Assembly (NCBI GenBank): GCA_010909165.1 | Contig: MU008233.1 | Location: 20,383-84,382 of the forward strand | Length of the DNA: 64,000 nt | Reading direction: 5' to 3' | Source of the DNA: Anthoceros angustus | Lineage: Eukaryota; Streptophyta; Anthocerotopsida; Anthocerotales; Anthocerotaceae | Part shown: one piece after another, positions 43,701 to 55,234 of the stretch | Layout: each line of letters begins with the position of its first letter | Numbering within the stretch: the first letter of the stretch is position 1 | Position numbers and translations under genes: made by a program | Notes under the pieces: generated by a model | What the model saw: only the letters and a program-made list of their open reading frames with translations | Told to the model about the DNA's origin: nothing | The model's database searches: none

Positions 43701-45990
43701 GGAGGACCACATTTCTTAGCATGAAACCCCATGACGCGAGCTCATACGCCCTATACATTTGGGGTCTTGAATCACTGCGTCAAACTCCACGAGGCCTTGT
43801 TGTGCAAAACAACGTGAACACCGGGTTCTTTTCGTCCATGTCGTCGCCCATACTACCCATCCCCTCGCTCTTTGGTTAGGCAATGCTCCCCATAACCCAT
43901 GATCCACAATTTCAATAGTGGAGTCCGAGCGTTCTCATCCTCTGCATCACGTGTCACCATCCAATCTTTCTCAGCAGTTAGCAGGATCCATCGAGCATTC
44001 GACGCCGAATGATCACAGTCTCCTCGTAGGTGAAGGCGAAGGAATGGCGGCCACGAGGCCGGGGCTTTGTGACTTCTCCACTCCGGCTCCCCTCTTTCCA
44101 CCGTTGTGCGGCCCGGGCGTCGAGGCTAGCAGTTTATTCCCGCCCGATGCATGCCCACCCTTGGCTTGCTCACACCAACTCCGATCCGCCGATGCTGTCC
44201 TCCCAAGTCCCTCATGCACTAGCCGCCTTCGCTTCTCACCTGGATTTCTTCACTTGGGAGGAGGTCAGGCGGCCGCCATCCGCCAAATCCTTCTTGCTCC
44301 GTCGCCCGCTTGCCATCGTTCACACGCAGGCCGCGATTGAGCTAAGCGAAAACAAAGTTGCATCACTCACAAATTGGGCTTGGAATGGAAATTGTGGAGT
44401 TCTCGCCCATGCAGGATGCCTTGTGCACCGCTCACCGCTCTTTGCAAAGGCGCACCAAGCCCTCCTTCACGCCACACACGGTGATGGAGTCCTCTCGCGG
44501 TGTGGGCGTTACCAGTGGGCGCAGAAGTGGAACACTACCATAAGGACTCTTAACCCCTGGCCCAGATTAGGGTTACCTCACCACGGTAACCAAAGTTAGA
44601 AACCCTGATGTCGTGTGAAAGGCTGGTAGTTACATGGATCTTATTCTCATATGCATGTATTTATGACACTGTGACTTATCCCTCAGTTGCGGTGGCGGCT
44701 GTTATTCTTATCCCGCGTGCCGGACCGCGATACCCGCTGCCTCATTGGATTTCCTCGCCGTTATATGCAATGAAGTCGCGTGCCGTAGGCATGGGTACTA
44801 AGTTGGCGTTCGAGGCAAACCACACTTACCAACCATTTCTCTTTGCAAGGAGTCAAGCGGGACTTGTCGGACGACTACGGCAATGTTGCGCGACACACCG
44901 AGCGATATGGAGGACGTGAGTGAGTGCACGAGTGTTTCATGTCGAATCATTTGTGCTATCACCATTGCTAACCAGCATTTGCGGGCATCGGCTTATGTAG
45001 AAGAACCCTCCGATACTTGAGGCTGCGGACTCCCGGAAAGAGGCGAGGAGGCTTGATCTTTGAACCCTCACCGCCACCTCCGCCGCCATCCTCCAGGTTA
45101 GTGTGTTATGGGGCTTGGTGAAGAGTCCGTTATAGCATATTGTGGGAAGTCGTGAGTGGATGTCACTTGTGCAGTGGGAAAGACGCCGACGTCTGGAATT
45201 GTCTTCGCATGCCGCATGGTGTTCCGATGACGCCAAGAAATCAACTTGTATGCGCCATAGACGGCAGCCTCCAAATGAGGAGAGTTGGGGTTGAAGACGT
45301 GATGTTCGTGATGATTGCCCGCCGTGGCTTGTTCATGGCGATGGGTATGGAAGGCATCATACCGGTCCCGAGGAGCTAGACGGCCGTCCGATAGAGGTCC
45401 CATCAAGGCATTTACTTCCAATCACCTCCGGAGGATGATGTGCGAAGATCATTTCACCCGAAACCTTTGAGCGAGACATTGCAGACGTCAAGGACTGTCT
45501 CGCATTATGTCGTCAAGACGGCAGCCGGGCGTGGTTTGAGGAAGAGTGAAAATGTGGCGCGATTTTGGCCGACGGCCACCGGCGCGCACAATCGCTGTCG
45601 CTGTAGGAAGGAGTTCGCCCTCAAGGGAATGACAGCCCGCTGCAGCTTCGCGATTCTCGCCTTACTTTGCGTCTGCTCGCCCAACGCCAAGACACCCCGC
45701 TCACGCATCATGACAAACACCGCACAGTCTTGGTATGGCCAAACGCTTAAGGACCCATTCGTCTGCTTTCGCTCACGTCACTCACACCTCTCGTCTGCCT
45801 CTCCACCACACTACACTTATCACCAAGGAAAGACGCGCGGTTACATGCCCCGACCTCCTCCGCTGCTCTACTGGCCTCTCCGTCGCTCAGACGCTCCCGA
45901 GTCCTCCGGCCACACGCTCGGCCCGTCGCGGCCGGGCCGCTCGACGAGCAGTCCCCGCCACCTCCCCGCACACACCACAACACGTTAGGT
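43700..45990. other. GC-rich unassigned region
   Basis: Open frames exist on both strands (for example 43918-44340 plus, 44101-43853 minus, 45440-45988 plus) but none shows a known domain. The minus-strand run DHSASNARWILLTAEKDWMV (about 44020-43962) has protein-like composition and may continue the unknown element to its left. Confidence 0.3.
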
Positions 45991-45999
45991 CCGGCTACC

Positions 46000-47460
46000 A
46001 GACCTGATCAATCTCTCCGGAGCTGCCGTGCCGCTGACTCAGACTCACGTTAGCAAGAAGACACACAAGGTCTCGCAAGAACGCGCAGATCAACACCAAG
46101 AGAAAGATGATTTATTCAGGCAGCCCTGCCTCTTATACTACGCCCAAGTCGGCGCCTTTATTACACCCCTATTCTCGAGTCGATGGCCACTGATGCCCTA
46201 ATCGCCGCCTACCATCCTATTCCTCCCCTATCTCCTTCGGGCCAGGGCTGAAGGTCCCGAGTTCCGCCTTGGGATTGGTGGTCCAATCTCCGCCCCGACA
46301 GCTATACGACCCAATCGGATGATCCGCGAGGGGACCTCCTCTCCCGAACTCTCCAGTTCTACCGGCGGTCCGACGACCGCCATACCACGACGCCATCCTC
46401 CCTCGCCTCCCTGGGTCCTCCTGGGGCCACCGGCTATCTCCCCTAGAAGTCAAGGGGGCTCCTCCTCATCGCCAAGTCCCGACCTCGAGGTCCGTCTCGA
46501 CCCGAGTCCGAACCTGTGGGTCCGCTTATTTCTCGAGTCCGCCTACTGGGGTCCTACTGTTCTGGACTGTGGTCCGAACTACACGGGTCCGTCCCCAAGC
46601 CCGACTCCCCACTGTGGACCTCGTGATCGCTAGGTCCTCCTCCCTACCCCGACCCTTGTCTTGGGTCTGTGCTGGTTCTCCTCTGCACTTTCAGCCTGCC
46701 ACTCCCTTCTCCCGAGCGGTGGTGGTGAACTTACCCTGGGTCCGCTAGGCCCCGCCTCCTCTTGGGGCTCTTCTCCTCACGCTGCCGCTCCCAAACAGGC
46801 CCCTAGAGTCCCTGGCCGCCCCATGCCCTTCTTCCCTCCGAGCCTTCCAGGGTCCGCTTATTTGCAGCTGGCCGAGAGGCCCTACCGCCTCGGGAGCTCT
46901 CGTGGTAATAGGCAAAGTCCGAATCCACTTGCCGGATTGCTCTCTTCCACGCGCCCGAGCACCGATACTCCCTTCGCCATAGGTGCTCCGGGAGCCGAGC
47001 CTGCGCTTTGTTGGTCCACCTCCCCGCCAGTTTGATAGCCAGAGCCGGGCCGCCGCTGTGGCTGCCTCTTGGCCACCCCACGCACTGCCGTCAGCTGCTC
47101 CATGTCGCGCACGGTCCGACAGCATGCTGGCTGGCTCGACCGCAGACTCCTCTGCCCCGCAGCAGCAAATCTGCCCTGGCCTTGGCCTAAGGACACCAGT
47201 TCTTCCTTGGCCTTTGGCCAGCATGAAAGTTCCTGCCCAGCCAAGGAACAAGGCAAAGGGAGGCATAAATAGCCCGACATAACAGTGAGACTGCTTGGTT
47301 GCCCGAGGCCCCACTTGATAGCTGCTCCCAAAAGTCACAAGAGAAATGAGACAAGTCAGAGGGACGAAGTATGGCTGCCTTTCCATTCGCATAAACATCT
47401 ACAATCCAAGAATCCATGGTCGCCCACATATATAGGCAAAACCCCTGTGAGTTCTCGATG
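46000..47460 (-). repeat. Possible LTR-like, GC-rich retroelement remnant
   Basis: On the minus strand, tataagaggcagggctgcc followed by tgaataaatca (about 46142-46105) resembles the TATA and poly(A) region of an LTR. A second TATA-like string, tatatatg, lies near 47430 before an ATG at 47429. The long frame 47398-46745 is Gly/Arg/Pro-biased and has no known domain, so I do not call it a gene. Confidence 0.3.
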
Positions 47461-47639
47461 AAGTGCCTCGCTCTCGATGGTAGGCACTTTAGGTATATTT
47501 ATAATCCTACTTTCCTTGGCCTTGAATAAATAATAATGTTTATGAGTTCAACCATCTATTCGCCTTTTCCTTGATTTACGATTTTTATGTGTTTTCAATA
47601 TAGTTCCGATGCCTATATATGCGCATGCCACCGCGCCTT

Positions 47640-48420
47640 ACATACATAACCATGTATATAGATTGCATGTGTCATGACACATCGTTAACATGTCCACATA
47701 CATCACATGTCATCCATCCGTCATGCATACATACCATGTGCATGCCATCCATGCATGGCACATGCCATCACATGCACGGCATCCAAATCAAGTGGCTTAT
47801 GCCAAATGGGATGCCAATCAGTCATTGTTTCATCGGCCTTGTTTCGTCTACCACGAATAAAGATGATTGTCAAGAATGGCCATAGCAGCGCTGGCTGCTC
47901 GACCTGCAGACTCTTCGCGCAGCAGTTAGCCTGCAGAAAGCTACAGTACCACGCGACAGCGAGAATCCCCAAGAGCGGCAGCACAGGACCCCGATAGCGA
48001 ATCGAACTGACGAAAACCAGGTGAAGAAGGGAGAAATAGGCGCCGGGGCAAGGAGCCAGATCAGCTCCTTCGCCGTCGCAGGAACATCCAGGCTCCTCCG
48101 ACCGCCCCGGTCATTAGGGGCACATAGGTCGCGAGCATCGCCAGCTGGATGAGAGGGCTCTGCATCTCCTGAGCGTTCGGCAGCGCGACCACATCCGGAA
48201 GAATTTCACGACAGCCAGCCGGGCAGCCTCGGCGGGATTCTCCTTCGCCCAGTCGACCGCGGCGCCTTGNTAGATTGCATGCGCCATGACACATCCACAT
48301 ACATGTCCACATCACATGTCATCCTTCATCTCCATCGTGTATGCATACATGGCACACATGCATACATGGCGCATACATGTCATGCGGGCCATCCATGGGC
48401 CATGTACATGACATCAAGCA
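47640..48420. repeat. catgcat/acatgtc-rich repeat block interrupted by a foreign segment
   Basis: The words tagattgcatg-, gacacat-, acatgtccacatac- and cacatgtcatcc occur in the same order at about 47658-47715 and again from 48271 to 48330. Between the two lies the bacterial-like segment and the single N. Confidence 0.75.
47925..48269 (-). other. Bacterial-like membrane protein fragment (possible contamination)
   Basis: The minus strand encodes, in three consecutive frames, GAAVDWAKENPAEAARLAVV, then SPLIQLAMLATYVPLMTGAV, then LHLVFVSSIRYRGPVLPLLG. The last is the typical end of a bacterial multi-pass membrane glycosyltransferase-like protein of the GT39/ArnT type, often seen in Planctomycetes. 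Base composition is GC-rich and unlike the surrounding AT-rich catgcat repeat. It ends exactly at the N at 48270. Two frame breaks in 345 bp suggest low-quality sequence. Contamination or misjoin is more likely than transfer. Confidence 0.65.
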
Positions 48421-49499
48421 CTTGACGCCGGGGCTTATGCGAGATGCTCCAGTCGATATCTAGTCATTTCGGCATTCGGGCTTATGCCGGGATGCTCTAG
48501 TCAAATATCACCATAGAGTCTTAGGTGCTCTGCTTCCCCCACAATAGATGACATGCACCTTCTTCATTATCACTATCTACGGAGACATCGGACATGAGAA
48601 ATGGAGTATACATAGTAATAAGGCGGAGACATGAAAAGTCATTAATGATTGAAGTTCAACATATGAAACAGTAGTGACCCACGCTACTACCTAAAGTAAC
48701 ATATACCGATTCAACTGACCAACCGCTATGTGTTTGTGTGATTCAGAAGGTCACAGCCCTACATGAGACGCTTCAGCAACCAACACAACACCGACAAATC
48801 AGCCGACAGTGAAGAGGTATGCTCAAGGATTAGTAGCACCACACATCTTCACCAAAAAATGTCTCTTCTTATGTCCTCAATGCATCCCTTGAAATCTCAG
48901 ACTGATGGCTGAAGAATGGCAGATCTCGTATCCTTCCACCCATACGCGTCTCTTGGAATCTCGACCTGCTCACCAAGGAGACAGTGTGGAGCGATCCCGA
49001 GTCGGCGTCAAGGTTGGAAGATACGTTGCCACAAATGGATCTCTTGCAGAAAAAGGTCCAGCACTTGATCTTAATTCAAGGCGCCCGACAGCCTCAGCAA
49101 GAGAATGAAAATCGGTGCTCAATGCAGACAACCGCCTAGCCAAAGTTGCATGTCGGAGAGTCTGCTTAGAGAGGTATGTGAGCAGCAGCGCCTCAGTGCA
49201 TCCAAAACGCTTGAGAATACAGCTCTGATCTGCGCATTGATCTTCACTCTGAAGAAAGTGATAAGAAGCTTGATAGTATCCTTGGCTTCTAAGCAGGCGG
49301 TTATCAAATGTGCAGCAGAAGGAACTTCGACGAGGATCGAGATCAGCCCGAATTGGAGCGTCAACCACTCTGGGTGATCTACAACGAAGAACCGATGTGT
49401 GCTGAGATCTTCGTATGCTTCTATAGAGGTCAGGAGGAGGGCTAGCAGCCCAAGAGAACCTCCTACAAGGCATTCTCAAAGAACTCCTTACCAGATGAT
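48421..49499. other. Unassigned interval
   Basis: Frames are open on both strands (49479-48970 minus, 49105-49377 plus) but mirror each other and show no known domain. The minus one continues from the gag start at 49644 and may be decayed retroelement sequence. Confidence 0.3.
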
Positions 49500-49658
49500 A
49501 GTACTATCAACATTGACTCTAGAAACTAGAAATCAATGTCATACAAAGTAGAAACATAAATGCTAACAATCTGTGCAAACACTGAGCCATTCAAATTAAA
49601 AGAAATGGTAGACAAATTGCTAGACACCATGTTCTTCAAATCCATGGCTATGATACCA
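49500..49658 (-). pseudogene. Copia gag start and primer binding site
   Basis: The minus strand shows tggtatcatagcc at 49658-49646, close to the initiator-Met tRNA complement. The frame MDLKNMVSSNLSTISFNLNG, SVFAQIVSIYVSTLYDIDF follows and then a stop. The LNGS-FAQIVSIYV pattern fits the N-terminus of copia gag proteins. Confidence 0.5.
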
Positions 49659-49843
49659 TGACGCGGAAGCGGATGTTTACAAAACTGAGTAAAACATTAA
49701 TTATCAAGAATACAGTATGTGTCTTAAATACTTGGCTGAGTGTCTCTTGGGTTAAATACATAACCCTACTTAAACTTAATTTAAACCACTGTTGGTTTAC
49801 TAATATATAAATATATATCATCTATATATATGTATATCCAACA
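49659..49843 (-). repeat. 185-bp copia-type LTR
   Basis: The minus strand begins tgttggatatacatatatat and ends cgcgtca directly before the primer binding site, so it has TG...CA ends. A partner LTR was not found in the window, so this is the 5' end of a truncated element. Confidence 0.6.
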
Positions 49844-51660
49844 CAGCTGAGTGTTCTGGATGGTGAAGGATGTCTTCACCCTATCTCATTCCTTGCAGCA
49901 GGCCACCTGCTATTTGACCTGGGCATACATGCCATGCCAATGAAAATGTGGGAGCAGTAAGCTGTAGGTGCGTTTGACCCCAAAATGACCCATGTCATGT
50001 GTACTCGATAGATCACCGTTCTCTATCACCGTGCTTGTTCCCTATCGCCAGGGTGGCACCAATCGCTCTAATTCATTAGTCGCCTCCTCAACAGTACCCA
50101 TCGCGCCACAGGTACTTGGAAGCACGTCGGCGAGCCTGCTCCTGCTCAGCCGCCTCCACGGTTGATCCAAGCTGTCCTGTTTGCACAAAGAAGAGTGTGT
50201 TCAGGTCCTCCCAGATGTCCTTGGGCCTCCTGTCCTTGACATGTGTGTCCAGCACTCGGGACTGTCCCATACTCGGGACTGTCACCAGCATGTCATGGCT
50301 ACCATCGCAGCCACTGAGGAATGCTTCAGCTCTCCAACATCACTATCTTGCCTAGCCTCAGTAACATCCTCACAGCTGGCACTAGGATTCCGGGAGAGTG
50401 TTCTGTCCCAGGCTTAGGCCCTCCATGTCTACCAGAGCTTGATGCTAAAAAAGCAGACTAAAGTGGCCATGACACTTGCTCCCCCCTTGTGGGAGGAAAA
50501 TTCCGGGGCTTCCAAGATTCACCCTCTAGTGGCCACACTTATCCCACTGTCGCTTAGCACGTTGGGTTTTGTCCCATGAGACTTGTGTGGACCAGGTGAT
50601 TCGAGATCAATTGTTGCCTACACACTCCTCACAACTCAGCCCCTCAACAAGCGAGGCACCTCTAACTTTCCTCTCTAGAGCAAATGCACCACTTGCTCCG
50701 AAAATTCACCAACTCTCGACCTACAACAACACAACACAACTGTAGGCCATGCCTCAGGGAAAGGAGTCCACCTCGGGCGCCGAGGGACCCCCTGACCCAC
50801 GCCGCGAGTTTGTCCCCATCTCTAAGACTAGCTCCTCCAACGATGGGAATGCCTTCTTGCTGCAGATTTGGGATTCATCCCGTAGGCTCTGCCTTGGGCC
50901 TTTCGCTATTTCCTACATTCTAATCCTCTACTCAACATTCCACTCCTCCTCATCCTCAACGCTCAACTCGACTCACCTCATCATCCTCCTACTCTAACCT
51001 CACTTGAAGCTCACTGGCCCCAGCTTGCCCTTACGGCACAACTACCTTGGGTTCGCCTACAAGCCAGCAAGTTCTTCCTTGGGCCGGTTGCTATGAGTTT
51101 AACACCAGATAGCGAGAACCTCCTGGGAGTCTTTCCCTGTAGTCTACCCTCAAGAGAGTTCCTTGGGCATCGCACACACCCAAAGCAAAGCAATTTCACA
51201 ACAACCATTCACAAGGGCAACCTGTGAGGCGCCCCAGAGGAGCGAGCCCTCTACCAAGCACTCCGACCACCGCAAACTTCCTCTCTACTAGACACTGCGG
51301 TAGCTTGCAGTCGGCACGAAATTCCTTCACAAGGGGCAAAGGACTCGCGAGTTTGGAAGTGCCAGACGTGATACTTTACTTCACAAAAACTCCTTCCTCT
51401 TATAGGAGGGGTCTCACATCCAACCTCCCCCTGATGTACCTCCCTCCACGCCGCCTTACACATTATTTTAATATATCATACTGTCAGGCTTTGAAGTCTG
51501 ACACTGAAACTTACTGGTTCACCTTGAGTAAATTCTATTCTAGAATTTTTCATCTGCGTAAGCCTTAATGGCTCTTGCCCAAGCTCCTGCCTACCTACCC
51601 TACACACCACCTACCCTTCTCAATTCCCAAGACATATTTATGGTCCTTGGCTGGACCCAT
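49844..51660. other. Unassigned interval with possible LTR remnant
   Basis: On the minus strand cccctcctataagaggaagg (about 51415-51396) resembles an LTR TATA region. A minus-strand frame at 50291-50088 contains VKDRRPKDIWEDLNTLF, which recalls retroelement gag but is not decisive. Nothing else is supported. Confidence 0.3.
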
Positions 51661-51667
51661 CCTCATC

Positions 51668-52560
51668 CTATTGGGTAGGCGACGGTTTCTCCTCCGATTG
51701 ATCCTTATGCGCCCTTTTTGCTTCGGACTCATCCCCGGCCTCCGGCTCTTCTCTTATTCGTGGGGCAAGTAAATTTCTTGTCCCTTCACCTGCCGCGATG
51801 GTCTGTATCCCTTCCTTCTCCTCTTCCTCCGGTGGCGTCGCGCCCTTGGTCGTCCCGACCTCCATTGCAGGAGGAGTGGCGCTCGGTCCTCCCGTTGCTA
51901 CCTTGTACTTGGCAGGACCTTCATGGCTCGTCTCCTCCGTTGGACCTACGCCCGTAGGTACCTGACCTACCGTGGTTGGTTGCCTACCTACCGTGGCAGG
52001 TTGGCCACCTACAATGGTAGGTTGGTCACCTACCTTCACTCCTACATCTTTCCTTCACAGTGGCACCTTGCGGATCCTTCACACCACTTCTTCTTCTTGG
52101 ACTCTCGAGTCCATGTCGTTCTGCCTCATCAAATCCGAGGCTCCCGGTCTTGCTGCTTTCATGAGGGCTTCCTATCGTCATCATGAGGCTCCAATGCCCT
52201 CCTTTTCGTAAGGCGCAGCACCTCGTTGTTGGCCTTGAGGATCCGATTGTGGAGATGTACTCCCAGACTCTGGTACTTCATTTCAAGGTCGTTGAGGTCT
52301 TCAGGCCAACCTCACACCTACACTTGTAGGCATCCCTTGCCAAGGTTAACTCCCCCACTCTCACATGGAGGGCGACATTGTCCTCTCTGGCCTCCTTCAA
52401 CTGGTTGGTCAATTTCGCTTGTATGCGGTGATTGCACGAAGAATCGACTACGGGAGGGTAAGGCAGCGAGGAAGCAACCAGCGTGAGCATGGGAGTGGCA
52501 GCCGCCACGAGGCAGCAGTGGGATGTAGACACGCCCGCGGTACCATGTATGCATGCAGGG
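51668..52560 (-). other. Coiled-coil/low-complexity coding-like region, possible gag
   Basis: The minus strand encodes a charged heptad-like stretch (KLTNQLKEAREDNVALHVRV, GELTLARDAYKCRCEVG; about 52435-52320) and, further on, a Pro/Thr/Gly-rich region in which GGQPATVG/GRQPTTVG repeats. The repeat corresponds to a roughly 27-bp DNA unit (cctaccgtgg...) at 51950-52035. It may be a retroelement gag or a host protein remnant; no domain identified. Confidence 0.3.
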
Positions 52561-52839
52561 ATCTGAGAATCAACCTTTAGACATCAAAACATCTTTGGGT
52601 AAACGGAGGTGCGGAAGATGACCCAGCCAGACCTTGATGATGGGGAGATGAGGCGCACTTGCTAGTTCCTCTGGCGGAGACAGCCTGCTCCAGGCGAAAG
52701 ATGGAGGCGGAGTGAAAAGCCTGACTTCCATGTCGGTGATCGGATCGCGTGGGAACTGTCATGCTGAAACTAACATAAGACCATGCATTTGGGGCACCAT
52801 GTGGGAGGCGAGATCCTCACACCCCTATAGGTAAGCAAT

Positions 52840-53193
52840 GAGAGTTGGGCTGTGGAAATGAGGTGATGGTCAATGGTCCCAAGCCCTCCACATATTTGAA
52901 ATGCTTCTCCTTGGAAAGAGTCTTGGTTAGATGTCGGTACATGTGTTGTCTCCAATAGATACATAAAGAACCTTTAGAATCCCCCTCAGAAGTATCCATA
53001 ACATAATGGTGATGAATTTCAATGTGTTTAGTGCGTGCATGGGCGAGGTTGGCGACAAGGCGATAAGCAGGCTGATTATCGCCTTGAGAGGAGGTGAGTG
53101 GGACCTTCTTGTGGATTCACCTTGGTCTTGAAGAAAGATCTTTCCCTCAACCTCCCCTAGGGAGAAATCTTGACAGGGTTCTAATTCCTCCAC
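52840..53193 (-). mobile_element. Ty1/copia RNase H C-terminal fragment
   Basis: The frame reads DNQPAYRLVANLAHARTKHI, EIHHHYVMD and then TKTLSKEKHFKYVEGLG. These are the conserved last blocks of copia RNase H (catalytic Asp, HARTKHIEI, TK-L). The rest of the element is absent or unrecognisable. Confidence 0.8.
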
Positions 53194-53237
53194 ATCATAT
53201 TATCATATAAAAAAATGAAGAAGATTCTTTTGTCTAG

Positions 53238-53294
53238 TTAAATCCAAGTAGTTTCTCTCTTGGAGACAAAACTACTTAGACTACTTGGATTTAA
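53238..53294. other. 14-bp perfect inverted repeat, hairpin
   Basis: ttaaatccaagtag at 53238-53251 pairs with ctacttggatttaa at 53281-53294. A second, mutually exclusive stem pairs aagtagttt (53247-53255) with aaactactt (53268-53276). It may be the end of a small MITE-like element. Confidence 0.65.
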
Positions 53295-53468
53295 AATGCG
53301 GATGACTATCCACTATAACCAGAACCTCAATGGCATCACTATAACCACTATTTTTTAACCTTTGGGACCTTTAACCTGAGCTTATTTTGTAAAATAATAA
53401 ACTCTGGTTAGCATAATAAAGGTTTGGCTGATAATTTTTCTTTTATGTAAAAATACAGCACAGTAATT
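53295..53468. promoter_or_regulatory. AT-rich upstream region of the sororin-like gene
   Basis: The stretch contains several ttattttgtaaaataataaa-type strings, but no specific TATA box can be fixed relative to a start site. Confidence 0.3.
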
Positions 53469-54210
53469 GTGCGTAAGAGAATACGATCATACTACAGTAC
53501 CTATTTTTTCCGTTTTACCTTTCTGTGTTTGAAGTGGAACTTAGAACTTAGAGGGGACAAATCTCGTTTTTCAAACGATGAAACAACGTTGGCTCCAAGC
53601 AAGGCCAAGCTTCAAACTGTAGGTTTCCCGCCCTTTTCATCCAGGCCTCCCTGCCGTAGAGTCGTGAAGAAAACCTGCGAGTTCTGGAGGCTCGATCTGT
53701 CTCGACGGCAAATTTGTGCGTTGTCGGAGGATCCAGGCCTGGAGAAAATGCGCGTCTACGTGTCCCAGCGGCGGGGCATGGGGCCGGACAGAAAGAGGAG
53801 GGCTGTGGGCAAGGCTGCGGCTGTGGCCATTCAGTTGGAAGAACGCAGGCAGGAGCGGCACAGCTCGCTAGGCGAGAAATCGGCGCGTGATGGCGGAGGA
53901 GATAACTCTGACGCTAATTCTGACGACAATTGCTTTCAAGTGTTGGAGGGAGAGGCACAGGAAAAGGCTCTTCATACCAGTGACGATGAAGGCGAGAGTG
54001 ACAGCAGTGGGAAGGGAGAGTGAGGCAGAAACGGCCGTCAAGAAACGTGGAGGAGCGCGGGACGTGGATACCAGGACACCTAAGGCTGCCAAGTCAGGCA
54101 CCAAGGGAGCGCAGACCACCACTCCGAAAGCTGTTCTTGATCAGATGGCCTACTTCAAAGAGTTAGATCAGTTTGAACTGGAGGAGGAGGACGCATCAGA
54201 GGAAGAGTGA
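53469..54210 (+). CDS. Possible sororin-like protein, one frameshift
   Basis: The frame from 53469 to about 54000 encodes a basic protein with CEFWRLDLSRRQICALSEDP, RVYVSQRRGMGPDRKRR and an acidic Ser-rich stretch (SDDEGESDSSGKGE). A frame change near 54013 is needed to continue into a basic KKRGG/TPKAAKSG region and the C-terminus AVLDQMAYFKELDQFELEEE, stop at 54210. The YF-E-D-FEL-E tail resembles the conserved C-terminal motif of sororin, the cohesin-protecting factor of sister-chromatid cohesion, as I recall it in plants. The motif is short, so the call is tentative. The true start could be downstream, at 53748 (MRVYVSQ) or elsewhere. It converges with Dim1. Confidence 0.45.
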
Positions 54211-54727
54211 CTGCAGTGGAGGTTGGAGGACAAAGGTCTGATCCACGGCAAGCCTGGGGATGTCTCGACTTTGGCACTGCTTCTTCTTCTCCATGTACAG
54301 CTTAGATGGATGTCTTGTGGATAGGACTGCCAGCTGCCTGTTTTCAAGCTGCATCAAGCATGGATGCATTAGATGAACAACCGACAAGTTCTGCCAGATG
54401 GATGGATAGGGAGGTTACAAGGAGCTTCAATCAGATCTTCCAGCAACAACAGTGATGGTTTGTGTGCGCTCCTTACCATTACAAACGTCTACCACTATAC
54501 CGCCATCTTTGGTCTTGAAGAGATGGGTTACTAGGCAGATACTTCAACCTTATTTTTAGTGGCATTACTGAGTTTTGGTGCACTTCCTGATGACCTAGTG
54601 CACACATTCGCTAGTGTACAGCGATCTGAGGTAGTCAGCGAACAAATCTACACTGGTCCACTTGGGGAGTCTGTTCCGGCACACAAGAAGTGTTACGGCC
54701 GGTCTGCTTTGCTGTGATCTGAGACCC
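54211..54727. other. Convergent 3' interval between the sororin-like gene and Dim1
   Basis: I see no further coding sequence. It presumably holds the two 3' UTRs. Confidence 0.5.
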
Positions 54728-55234
54728 CTAATACCTGTACTTGGTGGAGTAGTCAGGGACACCACCAACACCACCCTCCCTTCTTGGCCCCTCGGTAGAC
54801 AGTCTCCACAATGTCAATAAACTCCTGTTTGTCCTTGAGGCCCAGTTGATCTTGTTGTTGTTTCCAGTCCCCAAATCGATCATGATGTGCTTGTTGCGGA
54901 AGAAGAACATGATGGTGCAGGGATCGTAGAGCTCGTACATGGTGTTGAAGTCCGGCACCTCGGTGATGTCCACCAAGTATATGACCGCCAGGTTCTTGAT
55001 GGTCTCCGCCACGGAGGCCAGCACCTCGTCCATCTGCAGATGCATGGGTTGGGGCTTCACGCCATCCCGCCACAGAACGCGCAGCAGAAACAGTGGAGCA
55101 GTCACGACACCTACCTGCATGCACGTCTCATCCCAGTCAGTGGCCGAATCGGATCACCACAGCTCGCCCTCCTCCGCCAGGATGGCCTGGTCCACTGCCC
55201 AGCCGGAGTGCAGATGCGGCAGCAAGTACGACAT
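54728..55234 (-). CDS. YLS8: Dim1/YLS8 thioredoxin-like U5 snRNP protein
   Basis: This gene encodes the 15-kDa U5 snRNP protein needed for pre-mRNA splicing (Dib1/TXNL4A family, 142 residues). Exon 1 (55234-55115) starts MSYLLPHLHSGWAVDQAILA and ends at CMQ. An 81-bp intron (55114-55034, GT...CAG) follows. Exon 2 (55033-54728) reads MDEVLASVAETIKNLAVIYL, VDITEVPDFNTMYELYDP, MFFFRNKHIMIDLGTGNN and ends DYSTKYRY. One missing base after INWA shifts the frame through KDKQEFIDIVETVYRGAKKG until a second indel restores the C-terminus. Exon 1 has at least one further indel around the RFGH region. Residues are near identical to the family on both sides of every break, so I read these as sequence errors. 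Confidence 0.92.
55034..55114 (-). other. Intron of Dim1/YLS8
   Basis: GTAGGT donor after the CMQ codons and CTGCAG acceptor before the MDEVLAS codons. The intron is only 81 bp. Confidence 0.85.

Noticed and set aside
46745-47398. Minus-strand frame of 217 codons
   Set aside because: Low-complexity Gly/Arg/Pro composition in GC-rich DNA where stops are rare, with overlapping frames of equal length and no domain.
48970-49479. Minus-strand frame of 169 codons
   Set aside because: No recognisable domain, a competing plus-strand frame, and position inside decayed copia sequence.
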